This document shows positions 25,300-33,921 of a stretch of 64,000 nucleotides of DNA, in pieces. Positions within the stretch are counted from its first letter, which is position 1, and every line of letters begins with the position of its first letter. The stretch is from Acidobacteriota bacterium (GTDB lineage Bacteria > Acidobacteriota > Terriglobia > Terriglobales > Acidobacteriaceae), in the NCBI GenBank assembly GCA_021780075.1, contig JAJXZL010000003.1, forward strand, positions 1 to 64,000, given 5' to 3'. The notes below the pieces were generated by a model that was not told where the DNA came from, did no database searches, and worked only from the letters and a program-made list of their open reading frames with translations. A program made the position numbers and the translations under genes.

Positions 25300-26613
25300 T
25301 TAAACCTCCGCGGCAAGGGCCGCCAGCCGGTTTCGAGAGTCGGCAAGCGTAAGGCGCTCACCAGCATCCTGCATCATGAAGGCGCGCATCGCGCCGCGCG
25401 CACGCAATGCGCGATCCAGGTCCGGGTCCGCGCCGGACTTGTAGGCGCCGATGCGCACGAGATCCTCCGAGCGCGCGTAGACGGCCATCAGCCTGCGCAG
25501 TAATGCAGCCTGTTCGCGGTGCTGAGGGTCCGTGACCGCCGGCATCAGACGGCTTATCGAGTCCAGTACCTGCACCGGCGGATACCAGCCCTCAGAGGCC
25601 AATGCGCGCGAAAGCACCACATGCCCGTCAAGCAGCGAGCGCACCGCATCCACCAGCGGATCCTGCTGATCGTCGCCCTCCATCAGCACTGTGTAGAACG
25701 CAGTAATCGAGCCCACCGTGAACTGCCCTGACCGCTCCACCAGGCGCGCGAGCCGCGTGAAGACGGAAGGCGTGTATGCCTTGGCTGTAGGCGGCTCACC
25801 GGCGGCTAGTCCAATTTCGCGCGCCGCCATGGCAAAACGGGTCAGTGAGTCGAGTACGAGAAGCACATGCTTTCCCTGTGCCGCAAAATATTCTGCCACG
25901 GTGGTAGCCGCAAGCGCGGCGCGCATGCGCATCAGCGGAGACTGGTCAGAGGTTGAAACCACCACGACCGAGCGCGCGCGGCCTTCCGAACCGAGCGCAT
26001 CCTCAAGAAACTCGCCCACCTCGCGCCCACGCTCTCCCACGAGACCCACAACAGTCACATCAGCTTCCGTGTTGCGCGTCATCATGCCAATCAGCGTACT
26101 CTTGCCCACACCTGAGCCGCCGAAGATGCCGACCCGCTGCCCGCGCCCAACGGTCAACAGCCCGTCCAGCACTCGAATTCCCGTGCCGAGCGGCGTGCGA
26201 ATCGGAACGCGATCCAGCGGAGAGCGCACCACTCCGTCCAGTGGCAAGGCTTGCGCCCGCACCGGAGGACGGCCTCCGTCGATTGGCTCGCCTATGGCAT
26301 TCAATACCCTGCCCATCAGAGCCGGACCCACCTCGATCTCCGGGTGCAGTCCCAGCGCGGCAACCGCATCTCCATAGCGAATGCCTTCCGTGCTTTCGAC
26401 CGGCATCGACAGTACGTTCGAACCGCGAAAGCCAATCACCTCCGCAAGGTGTGCGTTCCCAAAGCGGTCCAGAATCTCACAGCACTCTCCGACGGAAGCC
26501 AGCGGCCCGGCCGACTCGATGGTTTGACCGACAGATTCAATCACCTGTCCGCGCCAGCGCCATGGCTGCGTGCGCTTAAGCCGCGCAACATAGCGTCCCA
26601 GAATTAACGTCAA
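25300..26613 (-). CDS. fliI: Flagellar type III export ATPase FliI
   Basis: FliI is the hexameric ATPase that feeds substrates to the flagellar export gate. The protein has Walker A (FGGSGVGKSTLIGMM), Walker B (HVLLVLDSLTRFAMA), the family signature GEPPTAKAYTPSVF and the beta/alpha-F1-like C-terminal domain, 437 residues in all. Its ATG overlaps the fliH stop by four bases (ATGA), so translation is coupled, and fliJ follows three bases later. This gives the FliH-FliI-FliJ ATPase complex in order. Confidence 0.97.
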   Translation of the reverse strand: MTLILGRYVARLKRTQPWRWRGQVIESVGQTIESAGPLASVGECCEILDRFGNAHLAEVIGFRGSNVLSMPVESTEGIRYGDAVAALGLHPEIEVGPALMGRVLNAIGEPIDGGRPPVRAQALPLDGVVRSPLDRVPIRTPLGTGIRVLDGLLTVGRGQRVGIFGGSGVGKSTLIGMMTRNTEADVTVVGLVGERGREVGEFLEDALGSEGRARSVVVVSTSDQSPLMRMRAALAATTVAEYFAAQGKHVLLVLDSLTRFAMAAREIGLAAGEPPTAKAYTPSVFTRLARLVERSGQFTVGSITAFYTVLMEGDDQQDPLVDAVRSLLDGHVVLSRALASEGWYPPVQVLDSISRLMPAVTDPQHREQAALLRRLMAVYARSEDLVRIGAYKSGADPDLDRALRARGAMRAFMMQDAGERLTLADSRNRLAALAAEV

Positions 26614-27365
26614 GGCTGTGCCTCCAGCGCTGGTGCGGTTGTCACCGCTCTGCCTTTTCCCGCGCGATCAAAGAATCCGCGCTCAATCTCGCCCAGCTGT
26701 GCGCGCACGCCCAGATCGACTGACCCGAGTTCCGTCTCGATTGCGCAGTCGCCCAGCAACATATCCACGCCGGCCAGCACCGTCGGCTTCAGAGCCAGGT
26801 TCGGCACATGCGCAATCGCTTCGGTCCAGAGATCCAGCTCCGCTGCGGGAACACGCAGGCGCACCTGGGTCGAATGGGACAGTTGCCCCAGGGCCACGCG
26901 CACCGCGCCGGTCAACAGGAGTGGATCCATCTGCGCCTCGCGGCGAAGAATTCGTGCCGCAATCGCCAGCGCCAATTCCACCACCTCGTGTTCCACCGCA
27001 TGAAAATAGCGATCACGCTCCTGGGCAAAGCCGTCGATCAACTCAACCAGCTTTTTGGCGCGCTGCTGTGCCGCAGCTGCGTTGGCCGCGGCCTGCTCTG
27101 CGTGCTCGGCCTGGCGCCCTTCCAGCAGGCCGCGCTCACGGCCCGCCTCGAAGCCCCGCTGCGCTTCTTCAACCAGCTTCCGGTCAAACTGCGCGCGCAT
27201 GGCAGCGTCATCGGCAACGGCAGGCGGAGATGCAGATAGCACAGGCATCGCGCCTGCTGAAGCTCTCCATCCGGTTCCGGCCAGATCCTCCCAAGCCTGC
27301 AATGAAGGCTCTGGCCCGACAGGATACTTGAAGACTTCCACCGCCGCTCCATATTCCGCTCGCAT
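26610..27365 (-). CDS. fliH: Flagellar export regulator FliH
   Basis: FliH binds FliI and docks it to the C ring. The 251-residue protein has an Ala/Glu/Gln-rich helical middle (VEEAQRGFEAGRERGLLEGRQAEHAEQAAANAA in part) and a C-terminal V-ATPase-E-like domain (LALAIAARILRREAQMDPLLL...). The Gx3G-type heptads are short. The assignment is firm because of the four-base overlap with fliI and the position after fliG. Confidence 0.9.
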   Translation of the reverse strand: MRAEYGAAVEVFKYPVGPEPSLQAWEDLAGTGWRASAGAMPVLSASPPAVADDAAMRAQFDRKLVEEAQRGFEAGRERGLLEGRQAEHAEQAAANAAAAQQRAKKLVELIDGFAQERDRYFHAVEHEVVELALAIAARILRREAQMDPLLLTGAVRVALGQLSHSTQVRLRVPAAELDLWTEAIAHVPNLALKPTVLAGVDMLLGDCAIETELGSVDLGVRAQLGEIERGFFDRAGKGRAVTTAPALEAQP

Positions 27366-27423
27366 CCCTGATACTTTCTCCTGCTCTTAGAGCCTCTCTC
27401 CGTTGTCATGAACCTGGATATCC

Positions 27424-28476
27424 TCAGGCCAGCATCTCGTCACCGGTTTCGAGCTTGAGAATCACCTTGCCCTCGGCCTCAAGTCGCCGCGCCAGATTTA
27501 GAATTTCCTGCTGCGCCTGCGCCACTTCGCGCGAGCGCACCGGCCCCAGCACTTCCATGTCCTCCTTCAACATCTCCACGGCGCGCGAACTCATTGACTT
27601 AAAGATCTGTGCGCGCAGCTCATCGTTGGCGCCGCGCAGTGCCATGGCCAATTGCCGCTTATCCACGCCGGAGACAATCTCGCGAATCGTCGCGGGCGGC
27701 ACCGTCACGAGATCCTCGAATGTGAACATCAGGTTGCGTATACTCAGCGCCAGTTCCGGCTGGCTTTCCTCAATCTGCTCCAGAATCCTCTTCGACTCTT
27801 CGACGTCCAGTCTGTTAAGCAAATCAGCCACGGCTTTGAAGCCGGAGTAGCTCTTGCGCGCCGTGTCCCCCATGTTTTCCAAGCGCCGATGCAGAATGTG
27901 AGCCACCTTCTGCGCCATCTCCGGCGAGAACTGCCGCATCTCCGCCAGTCTCTGTACGGACACGACCTTGCGCTCCTCGCTCAAGTTCTCCAGCACGAGC
28001 GATGCCCGTTTCGGGTCAAGATGAGCCAGCACCAGGGCGATGGTCTGCGGGTGCTCGGAGTCGAGCAGTTTGCCCAACTGCTGGGGGTCAGTACGCTGCA
28101 ACTTGGCCAGATTGCCTTGCGCCGCTTCCTGTGAACGGCGCACAAGGATCAGCAGATCATCAGCACGTTCCTTGCCGAACGTCTCCACCAGCAAGCGGCT
28201 GGCGTAATCCAGGCCGCCATGAATCATGAAGTTCTGAGTCGCAAGCAATTCCCAGAACTCCTCCATGATCTGGGCGGAAAGGTCCGGCGTGATGCCGCGC
28301 AGCTCAGCCAGCTCCTCCGTCAGCCGCTGCACGTCCGCATCCGGCAGATCGCGCAGGATTTCCTTGGCCAGGTCCTCACCCACCGCCACCAGAAGTACAG
28401 CGGCCTTGCGCAATCCGCTCATGCCCGCCGGCGGGCGCCGCTTGTCTGTCCGGATTTCGTTTCCCTGCTCCGCCAC
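27424..28476 (-). CDS. fliG: Flagellar motor switch protein FliG
   Basis: FliG forms the rotor ring that contacts the stator and the MS ring. The 350-residue protein shows all three domains: the N-terminal FliF-binding domain (SGLRKAAVLLVAVGEDLAKEIL), the middle domain with the EHPQT motif (LLDSEHPQTIALVLAHL), and the C-terminal torque domain with charged residues (KRQLAMALRGANDELRAQIFKSMS). It is 57 bases after fliF. Confidence 0.97.
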   Translation of the reverse strand: MAEQGNEIRTDKRRPPAGMSGLRKAAVLLVAVGEDLAKEILRDLPDADVQRLTEELAELRGITPDLSAQIMEEFWELLATQNFMIHGGLDYASRLLVETFGKERADDLLILVRRSQEAAQGNLAKLQRTDPQQLGKLLDSEHPQTIALVLAHLDPKRASLVLENLSEERKVVSVQRLAEMRQFSPEMAQKVAHILHRRLENMGDTARKSYSGFKAVADLLNRLDVEESKRILEQIEESQPELALSIRNLMFTFEDLVTVPPATIREIVSGVDKRQLAMALRGANDELRAQIFKSMSSRAVEMLKEDMEVLGPVRSREVAQAQQEILNLARRLEAEGKVILKLETGDEMLA

Positions 28477-28533
28477 GGTTCTTGCCCCTTTGTCTCTCGC
28501 GTACTTCTTTCTGCAGTGCTGCCGCCCTGTTTG

Positions 28534-30192
28534 CTACTCGGAGTGAATCCAGCTTTGCAGTAGCCGTGAGCTCTGTGTCGGTTCGCGTCGCAGGTGTCCG
28601 GTCACCTGCTCGTAAATCTCTTGCGCCCGAAGCCTCTGCGGATCAGGCATAGACAGTTCTGGCGGGTCGAACACCGCTGGCGCAGCCTGTTGTGCCGGCA
28701 ACTCGCGCGCCGGCTTCTTCCCTGCCTTCGCGGCTCCTTCAGTCAGCGCCGTTCGCGCCAGGCGGAGCGCGGGGCGCACACCAAAGGCCACCACCACCAC
28801 CAGCCCCAAGAGCAGCGCGATGTATTTGACCAGGACGGGCGAGCCTTCGGCCGCGTTCAGCAACTGACCTGGCACTGTCGCTGGCGGTTGCGAGCGGTTC
28901 TCGTCAAAGGCAATATCCTGCACTGTCAGCATGTCGCCACGCGCAGCATCAAAGCCCACGGCTGCCTGCGCCAGCGCTGTCAGATTGTGCAGCTCTCCGG
29001 CCGGCCATGGCTGCCACTGCGCCAATGAGCCGTGCGATGCCGGCCGCATCAACCGGTCGTTCACCACAATGGCCGCCGTCATCCGACGTACCCGTCCGGG
29101 ATTTTCGACCAGATGGCGCACCGTCTTTGAGACGCCATACGTTCCAGACTCGGTGCTATATGTCTGAGGCGGTGTAGTGAGCTTGGGATAAACAGGCAGC
29201 GACTGGGTATTCGGTGCATTCGAGGCGGCGCCGGGAACGCCTGCCGCCACCGGTTGGCCGCCGCTCGTCTGCTGCGTGCGCTGCATCGACAAGGTTGCTG
29301 TCTGGGTCGGGTCGTAGCTCTCCCGCGTCTCCTCGGCGGCGCTGGGGTCGTAATCCAGCGTGACCGAAGCGCGCACATTGCCCGGCCCGGTCACCGGCTC
29401 CAGAGTTGAGACAAGCTTTTCTTCAAGGGATTGTTCTGCGCTGAGACGCAAGGCATCGGGCGTCTTTGGTCCCAGCGGCAGATGGCCCGCTGCGTCGACC
29501 AGCACTACCCGGTCCGGCGACAGGCCGTCCACCGCCGAAGCCACCAGATTCCGGATCGCCTCCGCCTCGCCATCCGCAAGGGAACGATGACGCAGCTTCA
29601 ACACCACGGAAGCCTTGGCCGGTCGCTCCTCCTCGCGAAAAAGCGAATCATGCGGCATGACCAGATGTACGCGCGCCGATTCCACATCAGCCAGCGTTCC
29701 CACGGTGTGCTCCAGTTCGCCTTCCTGCGCGCGCTGGTAGTTCACGCGCTCATCAAACTCTGAACCGACCCAGTTTGGCTTATCAAATAGCTCAAAGCCC
29801 AGACGCCCGCTTTTGACTCCCCCCTTGGTGGCCGTCACAAGGCGCGCCTTGTCCAGTTGCGGAGCGGGAACGCGAATCGCCGTTCCGTTCGCGTCCACCT
29901 CAAAAGGAATCTGCGCCTGCGTCAGGGTCAGGCCAGTCTGCCGCGCGTCGTCCGGATCAAGGCCTGCGTACAGGGTGCGCCAGTCTGTGCGCAGGCCTAA
30001 CCAAAGAATCCCGCCTACAAGCGCGCACAGCATACCCCCCGCAGCCAGCGACCATCTCCGCTGGGCGCCGGGCATCGACGCCCACTGCACCCGCGCGCGT
30101 GTCCACAAGGCTTCTAGCCCTGCGGCCAGTTGCTGGCCCTGTCCGCCGGTGCCCGGTGCGCGCTTCTCCAAGTGTGTTCCTGCCGTGGCCAT
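28534..30192 (-). CDS. fliF: Flagellar MS-ring protein FliF
   Basis: FliF builds the inner-membrane MS ring and houses the export gate. The 552-residue protein has a first transmembrane helix at about residues 48-67, YscJ-type ring-building motifs (WRTLYAGLDPDDARQ, FDKPNWVGSEFDERVNYQRA, VESARVHLVMP), a beta-collar region, a second transmembrane helix at about 450-470, and a cytoplasmic tail ending SRLLQSWIHSE that binds FliG. Its gene lies 18 bases after fliE and precedes fliG. Confidence 0.97.
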   Translation of the reverse strand: MATAGTHLEKRAPGTGGQGQQLAAGLEALWTRARVQWASMPGAQRRWSLAAGGMLCALVGGILWLGLRTDWRTLYAGLDPDDARQTGLTLTQAQIPFEVDANGTAIRVPAPQLDKARLVTATKGGVKSGRLGFELFDKPNWVGSEFDERVNYQRAQEGELEHTVGTLADVESARVHLVMPHDSLFREEERPAKASVVLKLRHRSLADGEAEAIRNLVASAVDGLSPDRVVLVDAAGHLPLGPKTPDALRLSAEQSLEEKLVSTLEPVTGPGNVRASVTLDYDPSAAEETRESYDPTQTATLSMQRTQQTSGGQPVAAGVPGAASNAPNTQSLPVYPKLTTPPQTYSTESGTYGVSKTVRHLVENPGRVRRMTAAIVVNDRLMRPASHGSLAQWQPWPAGELHNLTALAQAAVGFDAARGDMLTVQDIAFDENRSQPPATVPGQLLNAAEGSPVLVKYIALLLGLVVVVAFGVRPALRLARTALTEGAAKAGKKPARELPAQQAAPAVFDPPELSMPDPQRLRAQEIYEQVTGHLRREPTQSSRLLQSWIHSE

Positions 30193-30210
30193 CGTCCCCG
30201 CATCCTGCCG

Positions 30211-30534
30211 TTAAAATTGCATCCCCATCACCTGCTGGTAGGCCTGAACCGCCTTGTTGCGCACTGAAAGCGCAAGCTCGAAAGCCATATCTGCCTTCTG
30301 CGTGGCGATCATTGCCTGGTGTACATCCACTCCCGAGCCGGTCATCAGTCCGTCGACGGCCGTGCGCGCCTGGCTCTCCAGCGCATTCACCTGCCCCAAG
30401 GCACCTGTCAGCAGACTGCCAAACGGCATAGGCGCGGAGTTATCGCTGCCGCTTGCGATTGCGTTCTGCGCCGTGCCTGCCATACTGCTTGCCGATGTGT
30501 TGATTGCTGTGACTGCGTTCATTGCTGCCTGCAC
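30211..30534 (-). CDS. fliE: Flagellar hook-basal body junction protein FliE
   Basis: FliE joins the MS ring to the rod. The 107-residue protein has the family pattern FGSLLTGALGQVNALESQARTAVDGLMTG and a C-terminal helix VHQAMIATQKADMAFELALSVRNKAVQAYQQVMGMQF matching FliE closely. The gene lies between flgC and fliF, the usual place. Confidence 0.95.
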   Translation of the reverse strand: MQAAMNAVTAINTSASSMAGTAQNAIASGSDNSAPMPFGSLLTGALGQVNALESQARTAVDGLMTGSGVDVHQAMIATQKADMAFELALSVRNKAVQAYQQVMGMQF

Positions 30535-30586
30535 TCTTTTGCTCCTCGATTGCGCAAATCTGTTCTCTCGCCTTTAATCTGTCCGC

Positions 30587-31084
30587 CTACGCCTTGGCGA
30601 TTTCGAGTGCCGCCGCGATCATGCCTTTCTCCGCCTGCACCGCAGAGCCGTTCAAACCATAGGCACGTGTCGCCCCCATCAGGTCCACCATCTCTGTGAG
30701 CGGATTGATATCCGGATAAGACACATATCCATCGGCTCCTGCGTCGGGATGCCCGGGGTCATACCGCTTGAGCGCGGGCGAGGGGTCTTCGACTACCTGC
30801 GCGATATGCACGCCCGGCGCAACATCGCCGCTCGAACTGGGAATCTGCTGCGGCAAAGGTCCCGCGCCTGCCGCAAATGTGAATTCCGAAGCGTCGCCCA
30901 GAGCATTCAGAAACCCACTATCGCCCTGATTAGCGGCGAAGACCACCATCTGTCGGTGATACGGTCCGCCCGTGGCGGTGCGCGTGGTTTCTGCATTGGC
31001 CATGTTCGCCGCGACAATCTCGGCGCGCATCCGCTCGGCCTGCATTGCCGATCCCGAAGTCTCCATCAGTCCAAAAAGATTCAT
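30587..31084 (-). CDS. flgC: Flagellar proximal rod protein FlgC
   Basis: The 165-residue protein carries the rod motif near the N-terminus (MQAERMRAEIVAANMANAETTRT) and the FlgC C-terminal motif (YVSYPDINPLTEMVDLMGATRAYGLN). It forms the proximal rod with FlgB, FlgF and FlgE-like subunits. It is 33 bases downstream of flgB and precedes fliE. Confidence 0.96.
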   Translation of the reverse strand: MNLFGLMETSGSAMQAERMRAEIVAANMANAETTRTATGGPYHRQMVVFAANQGDSGFLNALGDASEFTFAAGAGPLPQQIPSSSGDVAPGVHIAQVVEDPSPALKRYDPGHPDAGADGYVSYPDINPLTEMVDLMGATRAYGLNGSAVQAEKGMIAAALEIAKA

Positions 31085-31117
31085 CGCAACCGCTCCCGAC
31101 CCTTACCAGGTCCGTCG

Positions 31118-31483
31118 TTACTTGTCGGCGTGAATGGCATCCATCACGCGTTGATACTCCAGCCGCAGCAGAGCCACGCCCGTCTTGTACTTCAATTGCG
31201 CGTCGGCAAGATTCAGGCTCTCGCGATCCATCGAAACATTGTTCCCGTCAGGCCGCGCAATCAACCCATCAACGGCATTCACCTTGACTGGCTGCGCTCC
31301 GCGTTCCTGGTTCTCTCCTCCGATAGCCCCGCGCATTTCGGCCTCGAAGTCCATACCCAGCGACTTGTAACCGGGCGTGTCGATGTTGGCCATGTTGGCC
31401 GCCGTCAGTTTGGCTTCGCTGGACGCCAGATCGATGTAGCGCGCAATCTGGTCACTCAACCTCGTTTCGACCTGCAAATTCAT
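31118..31483 (-). CDS. flgB: Flagellar proximal rod protein FlgB
   Basis: The 121-residue protein has the rod N-terminal motif (LASSEAKLTAANMANIDTPGYKSLGMDFE) and a C-terminal helix (LADAQLKYKTGVALLRLEYQRVMDAIHADK). It is the first structural gene of the cluster, 58 bases downstream of the sigma-54 activator gene. I looked for a -24/-12 promoter in that gap and found only a poor match (near 31510-31524, minus strand), so flgB may be read through from the regulators. Confidence 0.95.
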   Translation of the reverse strand: MNLQVETRLSDQIARYIDLASSEAKLTAANMANIDTPGYKSLGMDFEAEMRGAIGGENQERGAQPVKVNAVDGLIARPDGNNVSMDRESLNLADAQLKYKTGVALLRLEYQRVMDAIHADK

Positions 31484-31541
31484 CGCAATGCCCTTCGCCT
31501 TTCCGTGGAGCCGGCTTGTCGCCTGTGCCTGCCGAACCGTC

Positions 31542-32807
31542 TTAGTTCACCGTCAACCCAAAATCGATCTCCTGCGAGGTCAGCACCGGCTCATCGCCGG
31601 CCAGAATTGCCGCGCGCTCCAGCACATGCTCAAGCTCGCGCACATTGCCCGGCCAGGGATGCGCCGCCAGTTTAGCCACTGCGGCTGCGTCAATGCGCTT
31701 CACAGGAGTTTCGCGGCCCAGGCGCTCCAGAAAGTGATCCACCAGGAGCGGCAGGTCCTCGATGTGTTCAACCAGGGCCGGTGTGCGAATCAAAAAAACA
31801 GCGAGCCGGTAGTAAAGATCTGCGCGGAATGTTCCCGTCTGTGTGTGCTGCACGAGCGGCCGGTGCGTCGCGGCCAGGATGCGCACATCGACTTTGACCG
31901 TCTCGTTGTCGCCCACCCTCTGCAACTCTCCGCTCTCAACAAAGCGCAGCAGTTTGGACTGTAGGGCGAGCGGCATTTCGCCAATCTCGTCGAGGAAGAG
32001 TGTGCCGCCCTCGGCAGCCTCGATGCGCCCTACGCGCCCCTGCACCGCGCCGGTAAAGGCTCCACGGGTGTGGCCAAACAACTCGGATTCGAGCAGTGCT
32101 TCAGGAATCGCAGCGCAGTTGATGGCGATGAACGGCTTGCGGCTGCGGGTGGAGAGGCGGTGCAATGCCTCGGCCACCAATTCCTTGCCTGAACCTGTTG
32201 GGCCCTCAATCAACACTGGAGTCGAGCGCGGCGCCACCAGCCGGATGCGGCGGCTCACCTCCAGCATGCAGGGAGCATCGCCTATCAGCTCTGGGAGTCG
32301 CTCGCCGGCAGCGCACGTTCTGGGGCTGCAGGAGTGCTCCGCGCTGACCGCTGCAACTGCGGGCTTTTCAAGAGCGGGTGCGGAATGAGACGGTGTTTGA
32401 ACCGCCTGCAGCGTGGGAGCCGCATTCCACGCGGCGGTATCCGCGTCCTGGCTGCGGCGCAAGGCGTAAAGCAACTCCTGGCGATGAGACCCGCGCGGAC
32501 TCTGTTGCACAGCCGTTCCGTCGACGCTCAGCAGGTCCACTTCGGGAAAGAACATCCTGAAATCCCTCAGAAACTCGCCATGATCGAGATCAGGCAGCCA
32601 GGAGTCGACGATGACAGCCTCAGGGGCTGCGGCGACCACTTCAGTCCAGGCAGCCGCGCCCCCCTCGGCCTCGCGCACCTGCCAGCGCAGGCCGGTGAGA
32701 ATCTCGTTGAGCCGCTGACGAAAGCTGCGATCGGCGCTGGCCACCAGCGCAGTGCGCGGCCGTATGCGCGGGACTATAGGAAGCACTGGGACCGGAAAGG
32801 CTTGCAT
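31542..32807 (-). CDS. Flagellar sigma-54 activator without DNA-binding domain, FlgR-like
   Basis: The 421-residue protein has a central sigma-54-interacting AAA+ domain that is intact: Walker A (GPTGSGKELV), GAFTGA loop, Walker B (GTLFLDEIGEMP) and R-finger region. The N-terminal receiver-like domain is degenerate: only one of the two pocket acids remains (VASADRSF), the acceptor-type Asp is present (VIVDSWLPD) but the conserved Lys is absent. The chain ends soon after the AAA+ lid (EIDFGLTVN), with no Fis-type HTH. FlgR of Helicobacter pylori also lacks the HTH and acts without an enhancer. By position it should switch on sigma-54-dependent flagellar genes; control by phosphorylation is doubtful. 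Confidence 0.9.
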   Translation of the reverse strand: MQAFPVPVLPIVPRIRPRTALVASADRSFRQRLNEILTGLRWQVREAEGGAAAWTEVVAAAPEAVIVDSWLPDLDHGEFLRDFRMFFPEVDLLSVDGTAVQQSPRGSHRQELLYALRRSQDADTAAWNAAPTLQAVQTPSHSAPALEKPAVAAVSAEHSCSPRTCAAGERLPELIGDAPCMLEVSRRIRLVAPRSTPVLIEGPTGSGKELVAEALHRLSTRSRKPFIAINCAAIPEALLESELFGHTRGAFTGAVQGRVGRIEAAEGGTLFLDEIGEMPLALQSKLLRFVESGELQRVGDNETVKVDVRILAATHRPLVQHTQTGTFRADLYYRLAVFLIRTPALVEHIEDLPLLVDHFLERLGRETPVKRIDAAAVAKLAAHPWPGNVRELEHVLERAAILAGDEPVLTSQEIDFGLTVN

Positions 32808-32851
32808 TGCGATTCTCCTTCGATTCGAATACTGCGTACCATTTGGCGCAT

Positions 32852-33607
32852 CTACTGCGCCTCAACTGCAGAACCTGCTGCATGCATCACAATTGCCGCC
32901 ACGGCAGGCGCAGGAGGCGCCTGAGCGATGAGCTCGCTCTCAGCGGGAACCATGTATCCCTGGCCCCGTACTGTCCGCACCAACCTGCCGGGGGCAGGAT
33001 CCTTGAGTTTGCGGCGGAGGTAATTCACATAGACGTCCACAATGTTGGTGGTCTGCGCAGGCTCCATGTTCCAGACCGCTTCCAGTAGCTCTACGCGTGA
33101 AACGCAGTGGCCACGGTTGAGCATCAAGTGCTCCAATAACGCAAATTCTTTGTTTGTAAGCTCAATGGAGTCTCCGGCGCGATGGACAGAGTGGTCCAGG
33201 CGGCTCAGTTCCAGATCGCCGGCGCGCAACAGCAGCCTGGCTTCGCGCTTGCGCCTCAGAAGTGCGCGGCAGCGGGCACGCAGTTCATGCAGACTGAAGG
33301 GCTTCACCATCAGGTCATCGGCGCCGCGATCCAGACAGCGCACCCGTGTGTCCACTTCCTGCCGCGCAGTCAGCACCAGCACGGGCAGATCGGCATCCAT
33401 GGCACGCAGCTCGTCAAGAACCTGCTCCCCATCCTTGATCGGCAAATTCAAATCGAGGATCGTAAGGTCCGGCAGTTCCTCGCGAAACGCCTCCACTGCT
33501 GCGGCTCCGTCATACGCCAGGCGGACGTGATGCCCGTCAGCCTCCAGCCCGCGGCTCAGGAACAGCCCCAGCGCCCCGTCGTCTTCGGCAATCAGCAATC
33601 TCATCAC
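32852..33607 (-). CDS. OmpR/PhoB-family response regulator heading the flagellar cluster
   Basis: The 251-residue protein has an intact receiver (acidic pair EDD, phospho-acceptor in LTILDLNLPIKDG, Lys in MVKPFSLHE) and a winged-helix DNA-binding domain (ELTNKEFALLEHLM ... VDVYVNYLRRKLKD ... VRTVRGQGYMV), followed by an Ala/Pro-rich tail of about 30 residues not seen in most relatives. No histidine kinase is adjacent. It lies 44 bases upstream of the sigma-54 activator in the same direction, so it may be the top-level regulator of the flagellar genes, but this is inferred from position only. Confidence 0.9.
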   Translation of the reverse strand: MMRLLIAEDDGALGLFLSRGLEADGHHVRLAYDGAAAVEAFREELPDLTILDLNLPIKDGEQVLDELRAMDADLPVLVLTARQEVDTRVRCLDRGADDLMVKPFSLHELRARCRALLRRKREARLLLRAGDLELSRLDHSVHRAGDSIELTNKEFALLEHLMLNRGHCVSRVELLEAVWNMEPAQTTNIVDVYVNYLRRKLKDPAPGRLVRTVRGQGYMVPAESELIAQAPPAPAVAAIVMHAAGSAVEAQ

Positions 33608-33887
33608 AGCCTTTCTATGCGGCCGATTCGCAGCGTGATTTACCTGCCGCTACCCCGCCGTCCGCAAGGTTTTAACGTGCGCTAACCTGCGGCTCCACTC
33701 CACCTTGCCGTGCGGCCGCGAGGAACTCAAGACAGATGAGAAAAAAGAAAGAGACTTGATTCCGGGAATGGAATTCCTCATGAGAGAGTTCCAAAACGGA
33801 GATGGATACTGCGAGCACCTGTCGGGGCCTCACCGCCCTGCGGATGCCCCGAGCCAAGGGAAGAACGAAGAAACTATGAAAAGCCTG
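33608..33887. other. Divergent intergenic region between the OmpR-type regulator and lexA
   Basis: 280 bases without a convincing gene; the 69-codon plus frame here overlaps the lexA promoter and has poor composition. It must hold the promoter of the leftward regulator-flagellar genes. I did not find a perfect GAAC-N4-GTTC or GTTC-N7-GAAC SOS box; a partial half-site AGAACG lies near 33862. Confidence 0.4.
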
Positions 33888-33915
33888 TTGCAATTCGCTT
33901 TTTATTCGCTATAAT
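33888..33915 (+). promoter_or_regulatory. lexA promoter, -10 almost touching the start codon
   Basis: TTGCAA (33888-33893) and a perfect TATAAT (33910-33915) are 16 bases apart. The lexA ATG begins at 33922, six bases after the -10, so transcription should begin at or within a base or two of the start codon. No ribosome binding site lies between. The mRNA is therefore probably leaderless. Confidence 0.65.
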
Positions 33916-33921
33916 GCGCCC

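Noticed and set aside
31508-31526. Possible sigma-54 promoter before flgB
   Set aside because: Only the GG/GC spacing fits; the rest of the elements differ (AGGCGA, CGGC).
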